Below, one piece after another: positions 46,531 to 55,785 of a stretch of 64,000 nt of DNA. Each line of letters starts with the position of its first letter. Position 1 is the first letter of the stretch. The stretch is taken from the NCBI RefSeq assembly GCF_000145615.1, contig NC_014410.1, positions 2,343,501 through 2,407,500 on the forward strand, given 5' to 3'. The position numbers were made by a program, and so were the translations under genes. The stretch comes from Thermoanaerobacterium thermosaccharolyticum DSM 571. Lineage in GTDB: Bacteria > Bacillota > Thermoanaerobacteria > Thermoanaerobacterales > Thermoanaerobacteraceae. Under the pieces are notes generated by a model. The model was not told where the DNA came from. It ran no database searches and worked only from the letters and a program-made list of their open reading frames with translations.

Positions 46531-46747
46531 CTTTAAACACGTCCTCAAAGTCATATATATTGCCGTTCTCTATATCTTTTAATCCTCTTTCTATAGATTC
46601 CATCAATTCTTTATCATTAAGTATTTCATCATCTTCTGCTTCATCTTTTAATTTTAAAAATTCCATAAAATCAATTACTTCTACGATCTTATCCTCAGGT
46701 AACTCTTCAATAATGTCCAGTACTTTCTTTTTTAAAGTATTATCCAT
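46523..46747 (-). CDS. Antitoxin partner of the RelE-type toxin
   Basis: 74-residue, strongly acidic small protein upstream of and overlapping the toxin gene. The N-terminal part (LKKKVLDIIEELPEDKIVEVIDFMEFLK) resembles antitoxins paired with RelE toxins; the acidic C-terminal tail (ESIERGLKDIENGNIYDFEDVF) would wrap the toxin. The DNA-binding family is not certain. The pair sits between the uronate operon terminator and the LacI regulator. Confidence 0.78.
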   Translation of the reverse strand: MDNTLKKKVLDIIEELPEDKIVEVIDFMEFLKLKDEAEDDEILNDKELMESIERGLKDIENGNIYDFEDVFKDV

Positions 46748-46803
46748 TTTTCAACACCACCGTTGTTATTATTTTTTTCTTTTATTATAATTTATTTTTA
46801 TAA

Positions 46804-46838
46804 AAATAAAAAGTGCAGAAGAAATTTTCCTCTGCACT
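46804..46838 (-). terminator. Terminator of the uxaE-uxuB operon
   Basis: Eight-bp perfect stem agtgcaga / tctgcact (46812-46819 and 46831-46838), followed on the minus strand by TTTTTATTTTTA, just after the uxuB stop. Confidence 0.88.
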
Positions 46839-46857
46839 CACGAATTTCATTTTATAT

Positions 46858-48474
46858 TTAGCATTCAAGATATTTTTTAAGGGTATTTCTTACTGCACCA
46901 GTACCAGAAATCAGTTCTTTAAAGTAGCTTTCTACCTTTTCTCCCAAGCCAACCTCATATAAGTCAAGTCCAAATATTTCTTTGTTTGAAAGAATGGGCC
47001 TTAAGTTGTCTTTTACGGAGTCAACATCGCCAAGCCTAATATTTGATACGTGAGATTTTAAATCATTTAAAAGCGGATCTGGACTTAAATCCATATGATT
47101 TCCTTCATCATCAATCCCCATCAGATATCTGCACCAACCTGCTATGACTAATGGTATAAATTTTAAGTCATTTACTTCAAGATCGCTTCTATGAATATAC
47201 GATTTAATCGTCTCCCCAAACCTGATTCCCATCTTTTGTGATGTATCTGTTGCGATTCTCTGTGGCGTATCCGGCATGTACGGGTTCGGAAGCCTTACTT
47301 CGATTACTTCTTTTATAAATTCTTCCGGATCAAGTACTTTTGGATTTATGACAACAGGCATTCCTTCTACATAGCCAATTTTTTCAACTAGCTTTCTTAA
47401 ACAATCATCCTTCATTTCATCTGCTATTGTTTTATAATCTAATAAGCATCCGTATATAGCTAATGCTGTATGAAGCGGATTTAAGCATGTTGTGACTTTC
47501 ATTCTCTCGACTTTTTCAACTGTCTCTTTGTCGGTCAAAAGGACTCCTGCCTCTTCAAGTTTCATGCGCCCATTGGGAAATTTATCTTCTATAACCAAGT
47601 ATTGAGCTTTTTCAGCATTTACAAATGGAGCAATCACTGTATTTTTAGATGTCGTGATTATGTTCATATCTTCTAAGCCTTTTTCCTCTAATGATTTTTT
47701 TACTAATTCATGTGGCCTTGGAACTATCTTGTCTATCATCGTAAGCGGGAAAGAAATCTTTGACGGATCATTTAAATATTGAGTAAATCCCTTGTCTACA
47801 AATCCTTTATTTGCCCATTCCTCGGCAATTGTCATTACAGCACTGTAAAGCCTTTCACCATTGCCGGAGAAATTGTCTAGGCTGACAAGTGCGAGAGGAT
47901 ACTCTCCCTTTTTATACCTAGAGTAAACAAGAGATACAAGCTTTGACACGACATTCTTAGGATTCTCCGGTCCTGCTTCAATGTCTTCCATGACTTCTTT
48001 TATAAAATTACCTGCAAAATCTTTTAAATTGTAGCCTTTTTCTGTTATTGTCATACTTGCTATTTGAAGCGAAGGATTAGAGAATACCTCATTTAATCTA
48101 TCCCAATTTTCTTTATTTGACGGATCTGCAAGCAAAATATCGCTTATGCTGCCTACTACTTCTTTTTCCAATGTTCCATCGGAATTCATTATAACTAGTA
48201 GCCCTAAATTATCATAAGGCACGTATATCTTGTCGTGCACTTCAAAATCGTACGATTCAACTGCGATTATACCTGAATCTGCCAAGCCTTTATTCAGAAG
48301 TGTTTGCTGCAGCATTGCTATAAATCCTCTAAATATATTGCCCGCTCCAAAGTGAACCCATCTTGGATTCTTCTTTGTTTCGTCTATTACCTTATCTATA
48401 TCAAACTGCGGAAGCTTTATCCCCATCTCTTCCCATTTCTTAGGATCTTTTAATTCATGTCTTTTTAATTTCAT
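46858..48474 (-). CDS. uxuB: Fructuronate reductase (mannitol dehydrogenase family)
   Basis: 538-residue polyol dehydrogenase family enzyme reducing D-fructuronate to D-mannonate with NADH. The N-terminal cofactor region WVHFGAGNIFRGFI, the middle SLDNFSGNGERL and the catalytic lysine region around MTIDKIVPRP-like sequence (PLTMIDKIVPRPHE) fit. The ATG at 48474 is preceded by AGGGAGAG; a TTG at 48495 includes that site. It accepts fructuronate from the epimerase UxaE in this operon. No uxuA is in the window. Confidence 0.88.
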   Translation of the reverse strand: MKLKRHELKDPKKWEEMGIKLPQFDIDKVIDETKKNPRWVHFGAGNIFRGFIAMLQQTLLNKGLADSGIIAVESYDFEVHDKIYVPYDNLGLLVIMNSDGTLEKEVVGSISDILLADPSNKENWDRLNEVFSNPSLQIASMTITEKGYNLKDFAGNFIKEVMEDIEAGPENPKNVVSKLVSLVYSRYKKGEYPLALVSLDNFSGNGERLYSAVMTIAEEWANKGFVDKGFTQYLNDPSKISFPLTMIDKIVPRPHELVKKSLEEKGLEDMNIITTSKNTVIAPFVNAEKAQYLVIEDKFPNGRMKLEEAGVLLTDKETVEKVERMKVTTCLNPLHTALAIYGCLLDYKTIADEMKDDCLRKLVEKIGYVEGMPVVINPKVLDPEEFIKEVIEVRLPNPYMPDTPQRIATDTSQKMGIRFGETIKSYIHRSDLEVNDLKFIPLVIAGWCRYLMGIDDEGNHMDLSPDPLLNDLKSHVSNIRLGDVDSVKDNLRPILSNKEIFGLDLYEVGLGEKVESYFKELISGTGAVRNTLKKYLEC

Positions 48475-48507
48475 CCCAAATCTCTCCCTACTCAAAATTT
48501 TATATTG

Positions 48508-49914
48508 TTAATCTTGCTCCCACTCTGTATGGAAAATGCCTTCCATATCAATTCTTCTATAAGTATGTGCACCGAAGAAGTCCCTCTGTCCTTGTATTAA
48601 GTTTGCAGGAAGATTTGCTTCTGACATGCTAAAGAAATAATCTAGCGAAGAATTAATCGTAAGCGTCGGGATGTAGAAATCTTTAGCCAGTTTTGTCACT
48701 TTCTTTATAGATTCTAATTTTTCTGCCAAATAGCTTATAGACTTTTGACTGTTTAACAAGTTGATATTTGTTTTGTCATCAGAGAGGATTTCTCTTAAGA
48801 AATCTAAAATTCTGGCCCTTATAATGCATCCACCTTTCCAAATTCTTAAGACTTCAGAAAGATCTATATTGTAGTTGTACACCTTTGATGCTTCAGATAT
48901 AAGCCAAAGCCCTTGTGAAAAGGAGGCAAATACAGCAAAAAGCAGCGAATTCTTTAAATCCTCAATTATTTCATCTCTGTTTAAATTGCCTGTAGGATAA
49001 TTTCTCTGTACTCTCTTTGAAATCTTAGTTCTTTCTTCTTTAAAGAAAGACAATGCCCTTCCAACAACTGCAAGATTTAATGATGGTGTAGGAATTCCCA
49101 AGTCAAGAGACGTCTCTGCCGTCCACTTACCTGTACCCTTTTGTTCTGCTTCATCTAGAATAAGCTCTACAAGTGGCCTTCCCGTCTTTTCGTCTTTATG
49201 CTTCATGATTTTATACGATATTTCCATCAAATATGAATTAAGCTCACCTTTATTCCATTCTTCAAATATATTGCCAATTTCTTCACTGGAAAGCTTCAAA
49301 ACCTTCCTCATCACGTCGTATACTTCTGATATTGACTGCATTATAGCATATTCTATTCCATTGTGAACCATCTTTACAAAATGTCCAGCAGAATAATTGC
49401 CAACATATGTGCAGCATGGGCCAGATTCTGTTTGGGCAGCTATTTTAAGAAGCAATTCATTTACCATGTCATAAGCCTCTTTTGTTCCACCAGGCATCAA
49501 CGACGGTCCATGCAGTGCACCGTATTCGCCGCCAGAAACACCCATGCCTAAATAATATATTCCCTTTGCATTCAGTTCTTCAATTCTCCTGTTTGTGTCT
49601 TTAAAGTATGAATTGCCACCATCTATTATTAAATCCCCTTTGTCTAGATACGGTAAAAGTTCTTGTATGACATCGTCAACAGGCTTACCAGCCTTAACCA
49701 TGAGGATTATTTTTCTTGGCTTTTCCAAAGACTCTACGAATGATTTAATATCGTAGTATGGATAAATCTTTTCGTCTTTCACCTTTTCATTTATAAATTC
49801 ATCAGTCTTTTGACGAGATCTATTGTAGCCTGACAGGCTATAGCCCTTTCTTGCAATATTTAAAGCTAGATTTTGTCCCATTACGGCTAGTCCAATTAAT
49901 CCAATGTTGTTCAT
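48508..49914 (-). CDS. gnd: 6-phosphogluconate dehydrogenase (decarboxylating)
   Basis: 468-residue enzyme making ribulose 5-phosphate, CO2 and NAD(P)H. GLIGLAVMGQNLALNIARKGY and GYNRSRQKT form the cofactor site, MGVSGGEYGALHGPSLMPGG and KMVHNGIEYA the active site, and DEAEQKGTGKWT the classic signature. I use the ATG at 49914 with its GGAGG site. Lying next to an FGGY kinase, it probably handles 6-phosphogluconate made from free gluconate. Confidence 0.95.
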   Translation of the reverse strand: MNNIGLIGLAVMGQNLALNIARKGYSLSGYNRSRQKTDEFINEKVKDEKIYPYYDIKSFVESLEKPRKIILMVKAGKPVDDVIQELLPYLDKGDLIIDGGNSYFKDTNRRIEELNAKGIYYLGMGVSGGEYGALHGPSLMPGGTKEAYDMVNELLLKIAAQTESGPCCTYVGNYSAGHFVKMVHNGIEYAIMQSISEVYDVMRKVLKLSSEEIGNIFEEWNKGELNSYLMEISYKIMKHKDEKTGRPLVELILDEAEQKGTGKWTAETSLDLGIPTPSLNLAVVGRALSFFKEERTKISKRVQRNYPTGNLNRDEIIEDLKNSLLFAVFASFSQGLWLISEASKVYNYNIDLSEVLRIWKGGCIIRARILDFLREILSDDKTNINLLNSQKSISYLAEKLESIKKVTKLAKDFYIPTLTINSSLDYFFSMSEANLPANLIQGQRDFFGAHTYRRIDMEGIFHTEWEQD

Positions 49915-49932
49915 CTTATTTACCTCCATCTT

Positions 49933-51417
49933 TTATAATTTACTGTGAACCTCAAATAGGTTCTTTAAATCCTTTGTCATCAACTTAAAAAATTGAAATC
50001 CCTTGTCATATTGCCTTATTTTTTCATCTTGAGGCACATAAACATTTTTTATTTTTACCATTTTCTTTGTCGCCTCATCAAGGTCTTTATATATCCCTAG
50101 TGAATAGAAGCCAAGCAATGCTGAACCTAAAAGCTCAGGCTCTTCTACATTAGATACCTTTATAGGCAGGCCTAATACAGATGAAAATATGTCCATCCAT
50201 AAATCAGAGTTCGTACCACCTCCTCCTGCCCTTATCTCTTTAACTTCAACGTTGTTGTCCTTGACTGCTTCATAAAGCATCCTTAAAGAGTACGCAACAC
50301 CTTCCATTCCAGCCTTGATCATATGCCCTTTATTGTGATTGTTTTTCAGCCCAAAATATACACCTGATGCAATATTCCCAATTTCCTTATCTCTCTCTCC
50401 TGTGATATACGGCAAGAAAAAGAGATTTGATGTATCTACCTTTAAAGCCTCATTTGTCAGTTCATCATAACTTACATTAAAAATATTGTCTCTTAACCAC
50501 CTTAAAATTATCCCTGCATTGTTTATGGCTGCACCGACAAACCATTTTCCTGATGAAAGGTAATACGTTTGAAGCCTCATTGAGTCTTCCTTATCCAGTA
50601 TAGCTTCAGGATAAGCTACTCTAAACATTCCAGTAGTGCCTATATTTATCGCGCCAACACCTTCTTCAAATGCTCCGATGCCTATACCTACTGCCCCACC
50701 ATCATAAACACCAGGAAGAAGTTTTACATCTCCTTCCAAACCCAAAAGCTCTTTTGATTTTTGTGGCAACTCAGCCAAAATTTCATCTGACGGTACTATC
50801 TCAGGCAGCCTGCTTTCATCTAATCCCAATATGTTTAAAGAATAGCTATCCCATTTAAGCGTATTTATATTCATAAGGCCTGTAGCAGATGATATGCTTG
50901 GCTCTGTATACGGCTTATTTAGAAGCCTTGATATTATATAATCTTTTGAGCTTAAAAAATACTTGGCTTTATCAAATACTTCTTTTCTCCTTTGTTTTAA
51001 CCAAAAAATCTTAAATAAAGGTGCATGAAATGTAGGTGCAAAGCCTGTCCTTTTGTACGCTTCATTTACATCAATTGTGCTTAACAGGTCTTCATAAGTT
51101 TCCTTTGCCCTTAAGTCAAGAAGCGTCATTATCCCCATCAATGGGTTTAAACCATCATCAACCGGAACTAATCCAAACATGTAAGACGATGGTATTATCA
51201 GCGAAATTTTCCCTTCAAATCCCTTTGATGCTTCCTTTGCCGCCTTAACAAACGCTGCAAAAAGCACTTCTGGATTATGTTCAGCCTTTCCATCATTATC
51301 CCTCTCTAGCGGAATCTCAGACCTAGAAAGGCTTAATACATTTCCGTCTTTATCTACAACGCCTGCTTTTAAATTTGTCGTACCTATATCAACACAAAGA
51401 GCTAACCTATCTTCCAT
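49933..51417 (-). CDS. FGGY-family carbohydrate kinase, probably gluconokinase
   Basis: 494-residue sugar kinase. The N-terminal phosphate loop is LCVDIGTTNLKAGVVD; the catalytic domain includes GVYDGGAVGIGIGAF and INIGTTGMFR, and the C-terminal FGGY half has IRAGGGGTNSDLWMDIFSSVLGLPIKVS. Gluconate is inferred because gnd follows 3 bp after the signal region and no xylose isomerase is near; xylulose or an altered aldonate cannot be excluded. A GGAGG site precedes the ATG. Confidence 0.8.
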   Translation of the reverse strand: MEDRLALCVDIGTTNLKAGVVDKDGNVLSLSRSEIPLERDNDGKAEHNPEVLFAAFVKAAKEASKGFEGKISLIIPSSYMFGLVPVDDGLNPLMGIMTLLDLRAKETYEDLLSTIDVNEAYKRTGFAPTFHAPLFKIFWLKQRRKEVFDKAKYFLSSKDYIISRLLNKPYTEPSISSATGLMNINTLKWDSYSLNILGLDESRLPEIVPSDEILAELPQKSKELLGLEGDVKLLPGVYDGGAVGIGIGAFEEGVGAINIGTTGMFRVAYPEAILDKEDSMRLQTYYLSSGKWFVGAAINNAGIILRWLRDNIFNVSYDELTNEALKVDTSNLFFLPYITGERDKEIGNIASGVYFGLKNNHNKGHMIKAGMEGVAYSLRMLYEAVKDNNVEVKEIRAGGGGTNSDLWMDIFSSVLGLPIKVSNVEEPELLGSALLGFYSLGIYKDLDEATKKMVKIKNVYVPQDEKIRQYDKGFQFFKLMTKDLKNLFEVHSKL

Positions 51418-51435
51418 ATTAATCCTCCACGATTC

Positions 51436-52413
51436 TTATTTTATCACGCCATCAGGAACTTCGCCATTTAAAACTTTCTCCACATCTGAAACGACTTTGT
51501 CTCCCATTCCTTTTAAACATTCTCTAGTGTATGCAGAAATATGTGGCGTGATAATGACATTTTCATACGCTAAAAGCGGATGATTCTCATCAATAGGTTC
51601 ATTTTCAACAACATCCATGCCTACACCGGCAACAATTCCATCATCAAGAGCTTTTATTAAGGCATCCTGGTCTATAAGCTCTCCTCTAGCAGTATCAACA
51701 ATATAAACGCCTTTTTTCATTATTGAAAATTCTTTTTTAGATAGCATATGGTAATTTCCTGCATTTAACGATGCATTTAAAGATATCATGTCTGCCGTCT
51801 TGAGAAGCTCTTCTAAAGTCTTTACCGGTTCTGCTCCTCTTTCCCTTATTAAACCCGGTGCCAGATACGGATCGTATGCGATAACTTTAGCATTAAATCC
51901 ATATTTCAATATTTCACAAACCCTGCTGCCTATATTGCCAATGCCTATTATGCCTATTACCTTATCTCTAAGCTCTGCACCCATGAAGCTGGCTCTTTCA
52001 CTCCACTTGCCATCCTTCACTTTAAGAGATGCTCCTCTTACCTTTCTTACAACGTCTAGTAAAAGTGTAACTGCAGATTCAGCTACAGCTTCTCTTTCAA
52101 CATATCCATCAACTTTTGTGACGTAAGTCCCTTTTTCTTGAGCGCTTTTTATATCAATGTTGTCGTATCCTATGCCATGCCTTGTAATAAGAAGCGTCTT
52201 GTCTTTATACTGGAAAAACTCCTTGTCATAGTACGGCTTCACACTGGCTATGATGATTGAGTATCCCATAAGTTCGTGAGCCAATTCTTTGCCTCTCATA
52301 TCGTAAGGAAATTGAAATCTGTCCACTTCCCCAAACTTTTTTAGCTTCTCTAAATGCTCAGGAAAATTCCTGCCAAAACTGCTGGAATTGACAATTGCTA
52401 TCTTTACACTCAT
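51436..52413 (-). CDS. D-isomer-specific 2-hydroxyacid dehydrogenase
   Basis: 325-residue NAD(P)-dependent oxidoreductase. The Rossmann motif GIIGIGNIGSRV lies near residue 150, and the catalytic residues are visible: Arg in VDTARGELID, Glu in GMDVVENEPIDE and His in ITPHISAYT. In an operon with a gluconate-type kinase and gnd it may reduce 2-keto-gluconate (or a related ketoaldonate) to the aldonate; that role is inferred. AGGAGG site upstream. Confidence 0.88.
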   Translation of the reverse strand: MSVKIAIVNSSSFGRNFPEHLEKLKKFGEVDRFQFPYDMRGKELAHELMGYSIIIASVKPYYDKEFFQYKDKTLLITRHGIGYDNIDIKSAQEKGTYVTKVDGYVEREAVAESAVTLLLDVVRKVRGASLKVKDGKWSERASFMGAELRDKVIGIIGIGNIGSRVCEILKYGFNAKVIAYDPYLAPGLIRERGAEPVKTLEELLKTADMISLNASLNAGNYHMLSKKEFSIMKKGVYIVDTARGELIDQDALIKALDDGIVAGVGMDVVENEPIDENHPLLAYENVIITPHISAYTRECLKGMGDKVVSDVEKVLNGEVPDGVIK

Positions 52414-52431
52414 TTTTTCTCCTCCTAAAAT

Positions 52432-53883
52432 TTATTTTTCATAGTATATTTCTTTCAAATGATTTTCTATGTTATCAGAAACCATTTTATAATGCTCTTC
52501 TTCATAATCATTAAGCATATCTTTAATCTCTTTTCCTTTTAAGTCAAGCAAAACGCCAAAAGATATGTGGAAAAGCTGCTTTATCTCTGGTCTCAATGTA
52601 AATTCAGGATTGTCAAGTTCCGGCTCATCTTTAAAATCATCTTTTTTAATCAAAACCTTGTAAGATTTCTTGCTTTCTTCCAGATTTGATAAAGCGATTT
52701 TATACAGTTTTCTGTAGAATTCTTTGTCAAACTTGTAAATCAGATTTACAGCCTGCAGCCAGCTTGTACCTGATGTCTTTATATGAAAATTTTTCTCAGT
52801 AATATCGCTAAATATCCTGTAAATGCTGAACTTATCGCTTCCTGAATGAAGGCTTATCTTGTACCCGCCTATCATCCTTGACAACTGGTAATGTTTTTTG
52901 AGCTCTAACAAAAATTCATCCAAATCTCCAATGTAGTCAACAGCCTTTTCAAATTCCCCAGGAAATTTCGGTGCTATGCTGAAGAAATCTATGCCGTTTC
53001 TGTGGAGATATTCTGCTACATACAAATGGTCCTCCAAAGTCGTTACCTTTCCACCCTCATCTATAGATATCTCCATGTCAAAATCACTTAATTTTTCTTT
53101 TAAAATGTTATTTACTTTATCCACAAACTTCATAGCATTTTCATAAGCAACCGCCGATTTATAGAGTTCCTCTTCTGATACGACATATCCACTATCTGAA
53201 ATTATGTCTAATTTTTTACCGCTAAAATCTTTAATTATGTCTTTGCTTACCTGAGATAATTCTTGAGCTTTGTTTCTCATCTCTGATGCATTTAAACTGC
53301 TGATATCAATTAGCTGTTCGCTTAAGTCCAATGTGTACATTGTATATCCTGCATTTATACCTTCCAATAAGTTATATTCGTCCTTGATATGATCTGCATC
53401 TGCACCAAAATGTCCTATATATCCTGTCTCTAATACCCCCAGCACCACCTTTAAAAGGACGTCTTTAAAATCTCTATTTGTCTTTATAAGCTCTCTTGGA
53501 GATTGCTGTGCTAATATTGGAAAAACATCGTATTTTTTTAATGCGGTTAATTGAGCTGCTGTAACAAGTCCGAGTCTATCACCAGTTCCAAATGAGGAAT
53601 TTCCTCTGCAAACTGTAGGCCCTATATGAAATTTGCCATTTAATGTAACGTAATTTTCAAAAGTAAATGGATATATGTTTAAACGCAACTTATCACTGAC
53701 GTTTTTATCTTCAGAAAAATATGCCCCATTAAGTTTTACATCGCTAGAAGACAGAATGCCGACCATTTTTTCATTTTGCCTTTTAACGACGAATATATAT
53801 ATATTTTCTCCTAGTTTCCTTAGAGAATCAGGGTAAACTTTAAATCCATTCTCTTCCAACGTGGACAAAACATTCCCTATCAT
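52432..53883 (-). CDS. uxaE: Tagaturonate epimerase
   Basis: 483-residue protein resembling the UxaE family, which interconverts D-tagaturonate and D-fructuronate. Recognisable parts are FGTGDRLGLVTAAQL near residue 100, GHFGADADHIKDE, ISIDEGGKVTTLEDHLY and MIGGYKISLHSGSDKFSIYRIF, with Asp/His/Glu residues suited to a metal site. It would let galacturonate carbon enter the fructuronate branch (UxuB, same operon). AAAGGAGAG site before the ATG. Confidence 0.82.
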   Translation of the reverse strand: MIGNVLSTLEENGFKVYPDSLRKLGENIYIFVVKRQNEKMVGILSSSDVKLNGAYFSEDKNVSDKLRLNIYPFTFENYVTLNGKFHIGPTVCRGNSSFGTGDRLGLVTAAQLTALKKYDVFPILAQQSPRELIKTNRDFKDVLLKVVLGVLETGYIGHFGADADHIKDEYNLLEGINAGYTMYTLDLSEQLIDISSLNASEMRNKAQELSQVSKDIIKDFSGKKLDIISDSGYVVSEEELYKSAVAYENAMKFVDKVNNILKEKLSDFDMEISIDEGGKVTTLEDHLYVAEYLHRNGIDFFSIAPKFPGEFEKAVDYIGDLDEFLLELKKHYQLSRMIGGYKISLHSGSDKFSIYRIFSDITEKNFHIKTSGTSWLQAVNLIYKFDKEFYRKLYKIALSNLEESKKSYKVLIKKDDFKDEPELDNPEFTLRPEIKQLFHISFGVLLDLKGKEIKDMLNDYEEEHYKMVSDNIENHLKEIYYEK

Positions 53884-53923
53884 TTCTCTTCTCTCCTTTC
53901 AAACACGAAAAACCATTATAGAT

Positions 53924-54685
53924 CTATACCAATACTATATTGACATGACTCTTTAAATCTTCTATCACATCAAGATTTTGGTCTCCTGACGTTATCACCT
54001 TGTCAACATCCTTTATGTTGCAGAATGATACCATAGCATCCTTGCCAAATTTACTGCTGTCAACAACAACTATAGCCGTTTTTGCAGAGCCAAGCATGGA
54101 CCTTTTAACTTCCGCTTCAAAAATATCTGACGTTGTAAAGCCTTTTTCTGCCGAAACGCCCGCTGCTGCAAGAAAAGCTGTATCGACATTGTACCGTCTT
54201 ATATATTCCACAGTATCTGGTCCTACTAATGAATAATTAACGTTTTTTAAGTTCCCACCAGTCAAAAGTAAACTAATATCGGTATTGCTGGCAAGTTCTG
54301 CAGCAATATTTAATCCATTTGTTATAACGGTAATATTTTTTATACCTTTAAAATTGATAGCACGGGCTACCTGATAAGTTGTGGACCCTGCATCTAAAAA
54401 TATGCTCATGCCTTCTTTTATTTCATCCAAAGCCTTATTCGCTATTTTCTCCTTCTCTTCGATATTTTCTTCCATCCTAAATAGTAGTGGTGGAACAATT
54501 ACATTCTTTTTCAGTACCCCGCCGCCATAGTTTCTCTCAATTAGTCCTTCTTTTTCTAATTCTTCAAGATCTCTTCTTATTGTCTCATCAGATACCTGGA
54601 ACATCTCGCAAAGCTCAGATACTTTCACAGACTTTTTCTTCATAAGTATTTCTTTTATCTTACCTCTTCTTGTCGCAGCTAACAT
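53924..54685 (-). CDS. DeoR-family transcriptional regulator
   Basis: 253-residue repressor. N-terminal HTH (RRGKIKEILMKKKSVKVSELCEMFQVSDETIRRDLEELEKEGLIERNYGG) and DeoRC sugar-phosphate domain (IFLDAGSTTYQVA, TITNG-like VITNGLNIA, LLTGG, DTAFLAAAGVSAEKGFTT). First gene of the operon ending with uxuB, so it probably controls it. The effector would be a phosphorylated intermediate, for example 6-phosphogluconate, but this is a guess. Confidence 0.9.
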   Translation of the reverse strand: MLAATRRGKIKEILMKKKSVKVSELCEMFQVSDETIRRDLEELEKEGLIERNYGGGVLKKNVIVPPLLFRMEENIEEKEKIANKALDEIKEGMSIFLDAGSTTYQVARAINFKGIKNITVITNGLNIAAELASNTDISLLLTGGNLKNVNYSLVGPDTVEYIRRYNVDTAFLAAAGVSAEKGFTTSDIFEAEVKRSMLGSAKTAIVVVDSSKFGKDAMVSFCNIKDVDKVITSGDQNLDVIEDLKSHVNIVLV

Positions 54686-54763
54686 ATAACACCATCCTAA
54701 ATATACACAAATTCACATCACAACTATATCAAACATGACAAATCATAATTCAAAAGTAAATGA

Positions 54764-54791
54764 TTTATATTATTATTTAAAAATTTATCAA
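54764..54791 (-). promoter_or_regulatory. Candidate promoter of the deoR-uxaE-uxuB operon
   Basis: -35 TTGATA (54786-54791) and -10 TATAAA (54764-54769), spacing 16 bp, in the 250-bp gap upstream of the DeoR gene. The region is very AT-rich, so other pairs are possible. Confidence 0.45.
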
Positions 54792-54937
54792 CGATCACAA
54801 ATTTCGGTTTTGAAAAAATTTTTATATTATAAATCTATATTTGGCTTTTTCTCTTCTTTAATTTAATATATTCTACATAAATCCAAAAATTCCTTCTTAA
54901 AATCAAAAATTTTTATGTGGTTTTTGTGGATTTTGCA

Positions 54938-55774
54938 TTACACAATTTCGTATTTTTGCCTTAAATATAAAATGCCTTCATCAATAAAAGGTTCTTTCGT
55001 GTTTTCCATCAAAATATTGATATACGGCTTGTTATATTTTATAAATTTAAATATGGTATTATAATCCAGCAAACCTTTTCCAACAGGCACAAATTCTAAT
55101 TTTCCATTCTTTATTGTGAAGTCCTTTGCATGAACAGCCACAATTCTATCACCGTAAAGTTCAAACGCTTCATTAAATATGTTATCTTGATTCATGTAAT
55201 TTTCTTCTGTCAATAAGTTTGTCGGGTCAAATATAGCCTGCAAGTTGCTTGACCTTATTTCATCCATAAGCCTTTTCATCATTTTAGGAGAATAAACCGG
55301 ATGATTTACACCAGCCTCAATTCCAACAAAAACTCCAAATCTCTCTGCTTCTTCTACTAATTCACTGACGCTTTTTACAACTTCAAGAAAAGGTTCTTCG
55401 CGGAAGTTATCAGTAGTAAAGCCCATCTTAGCATGTACATTTCCTGTCTCTGTCCCCACGATGCTACATCCAAAATCCCTTGCAAACCTGATGTGCTCTT
55501 TAAAAAACTCTAATGATCTCCTCCTTTCATCTAAGTCTGGATGAATTATGTTTACATAGCATCCAAGTACTGCAATCTGGATGTTATGACTTTTAAAAGA
55601 ATCCCCAATATAGCGGGCTAACCCGGAAGATAAACTTCCATTTTTCAAATTTAATTCTGGAAAAGATTTATTAATGGCCAATTGAACAGAAGAAAGCCCT
55701 TTTTTAAAAACTTCTTCCGGGAGTTTCTCTATTGAAAGATGCTCTAAATCATGTGCTCTAATACCTAAATTCAC
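54938..55774 (-). CDS. Sugar phosphate isomerase/epimerase (xylose isomerase-like TIM barrel)
   Basis: 278-residue AP-endonuclease-2-family TIM barrel. Conserved metal-type residues appear in VFVGIEAGVNHP, AIFDPTNLLTEEN, VAVHAKDF and GKGLLDYNTIFKFI. The GTG at 55774 has GAGGTGG overlapping the MATE stop codon; the much longer open frame upstream simply reads through the MATE gene in another phase. As it sits in the uronate cluster it may epimerise an unusual uronate or keto-sugar; the reaction is unknown. Confidence 0.83.
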   Translation of the reverse strand: MNLGIRAHDLEHLSIEKLPEEVFKKGLSSVQLAINKSFPELNLKNGSLSSGLARYIGDSFKSHNIQIAVLGCYVNIIHPDLDERRRSLEFFKEHIRFARDFGCSIVGTETGNVHAKMGFTTDNFREEPFLEVVKSVSELVEEAERFGVFVGIEAGVNHPVYSPKMMKRLMDEIRSSNLQAIFDPTNLLTEENYMNQDNIFNEAFELYGDRIVAVHAKDFTIKNGKLEFVPVGKGLLDYNTIFKFIKYNKPYINILMENTKEPFIDEGILYLRQKYEIV

Positions 55775-55785
55775 AAATACCACCT

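Noticed and set aside
54880-54937. Possible terminator after the isomerase gene
   Set aside because: The arms (AAATCC..AAAAA and TTTTTGGATTT) pair imperfectly around a very long loop, so I cannot support it.
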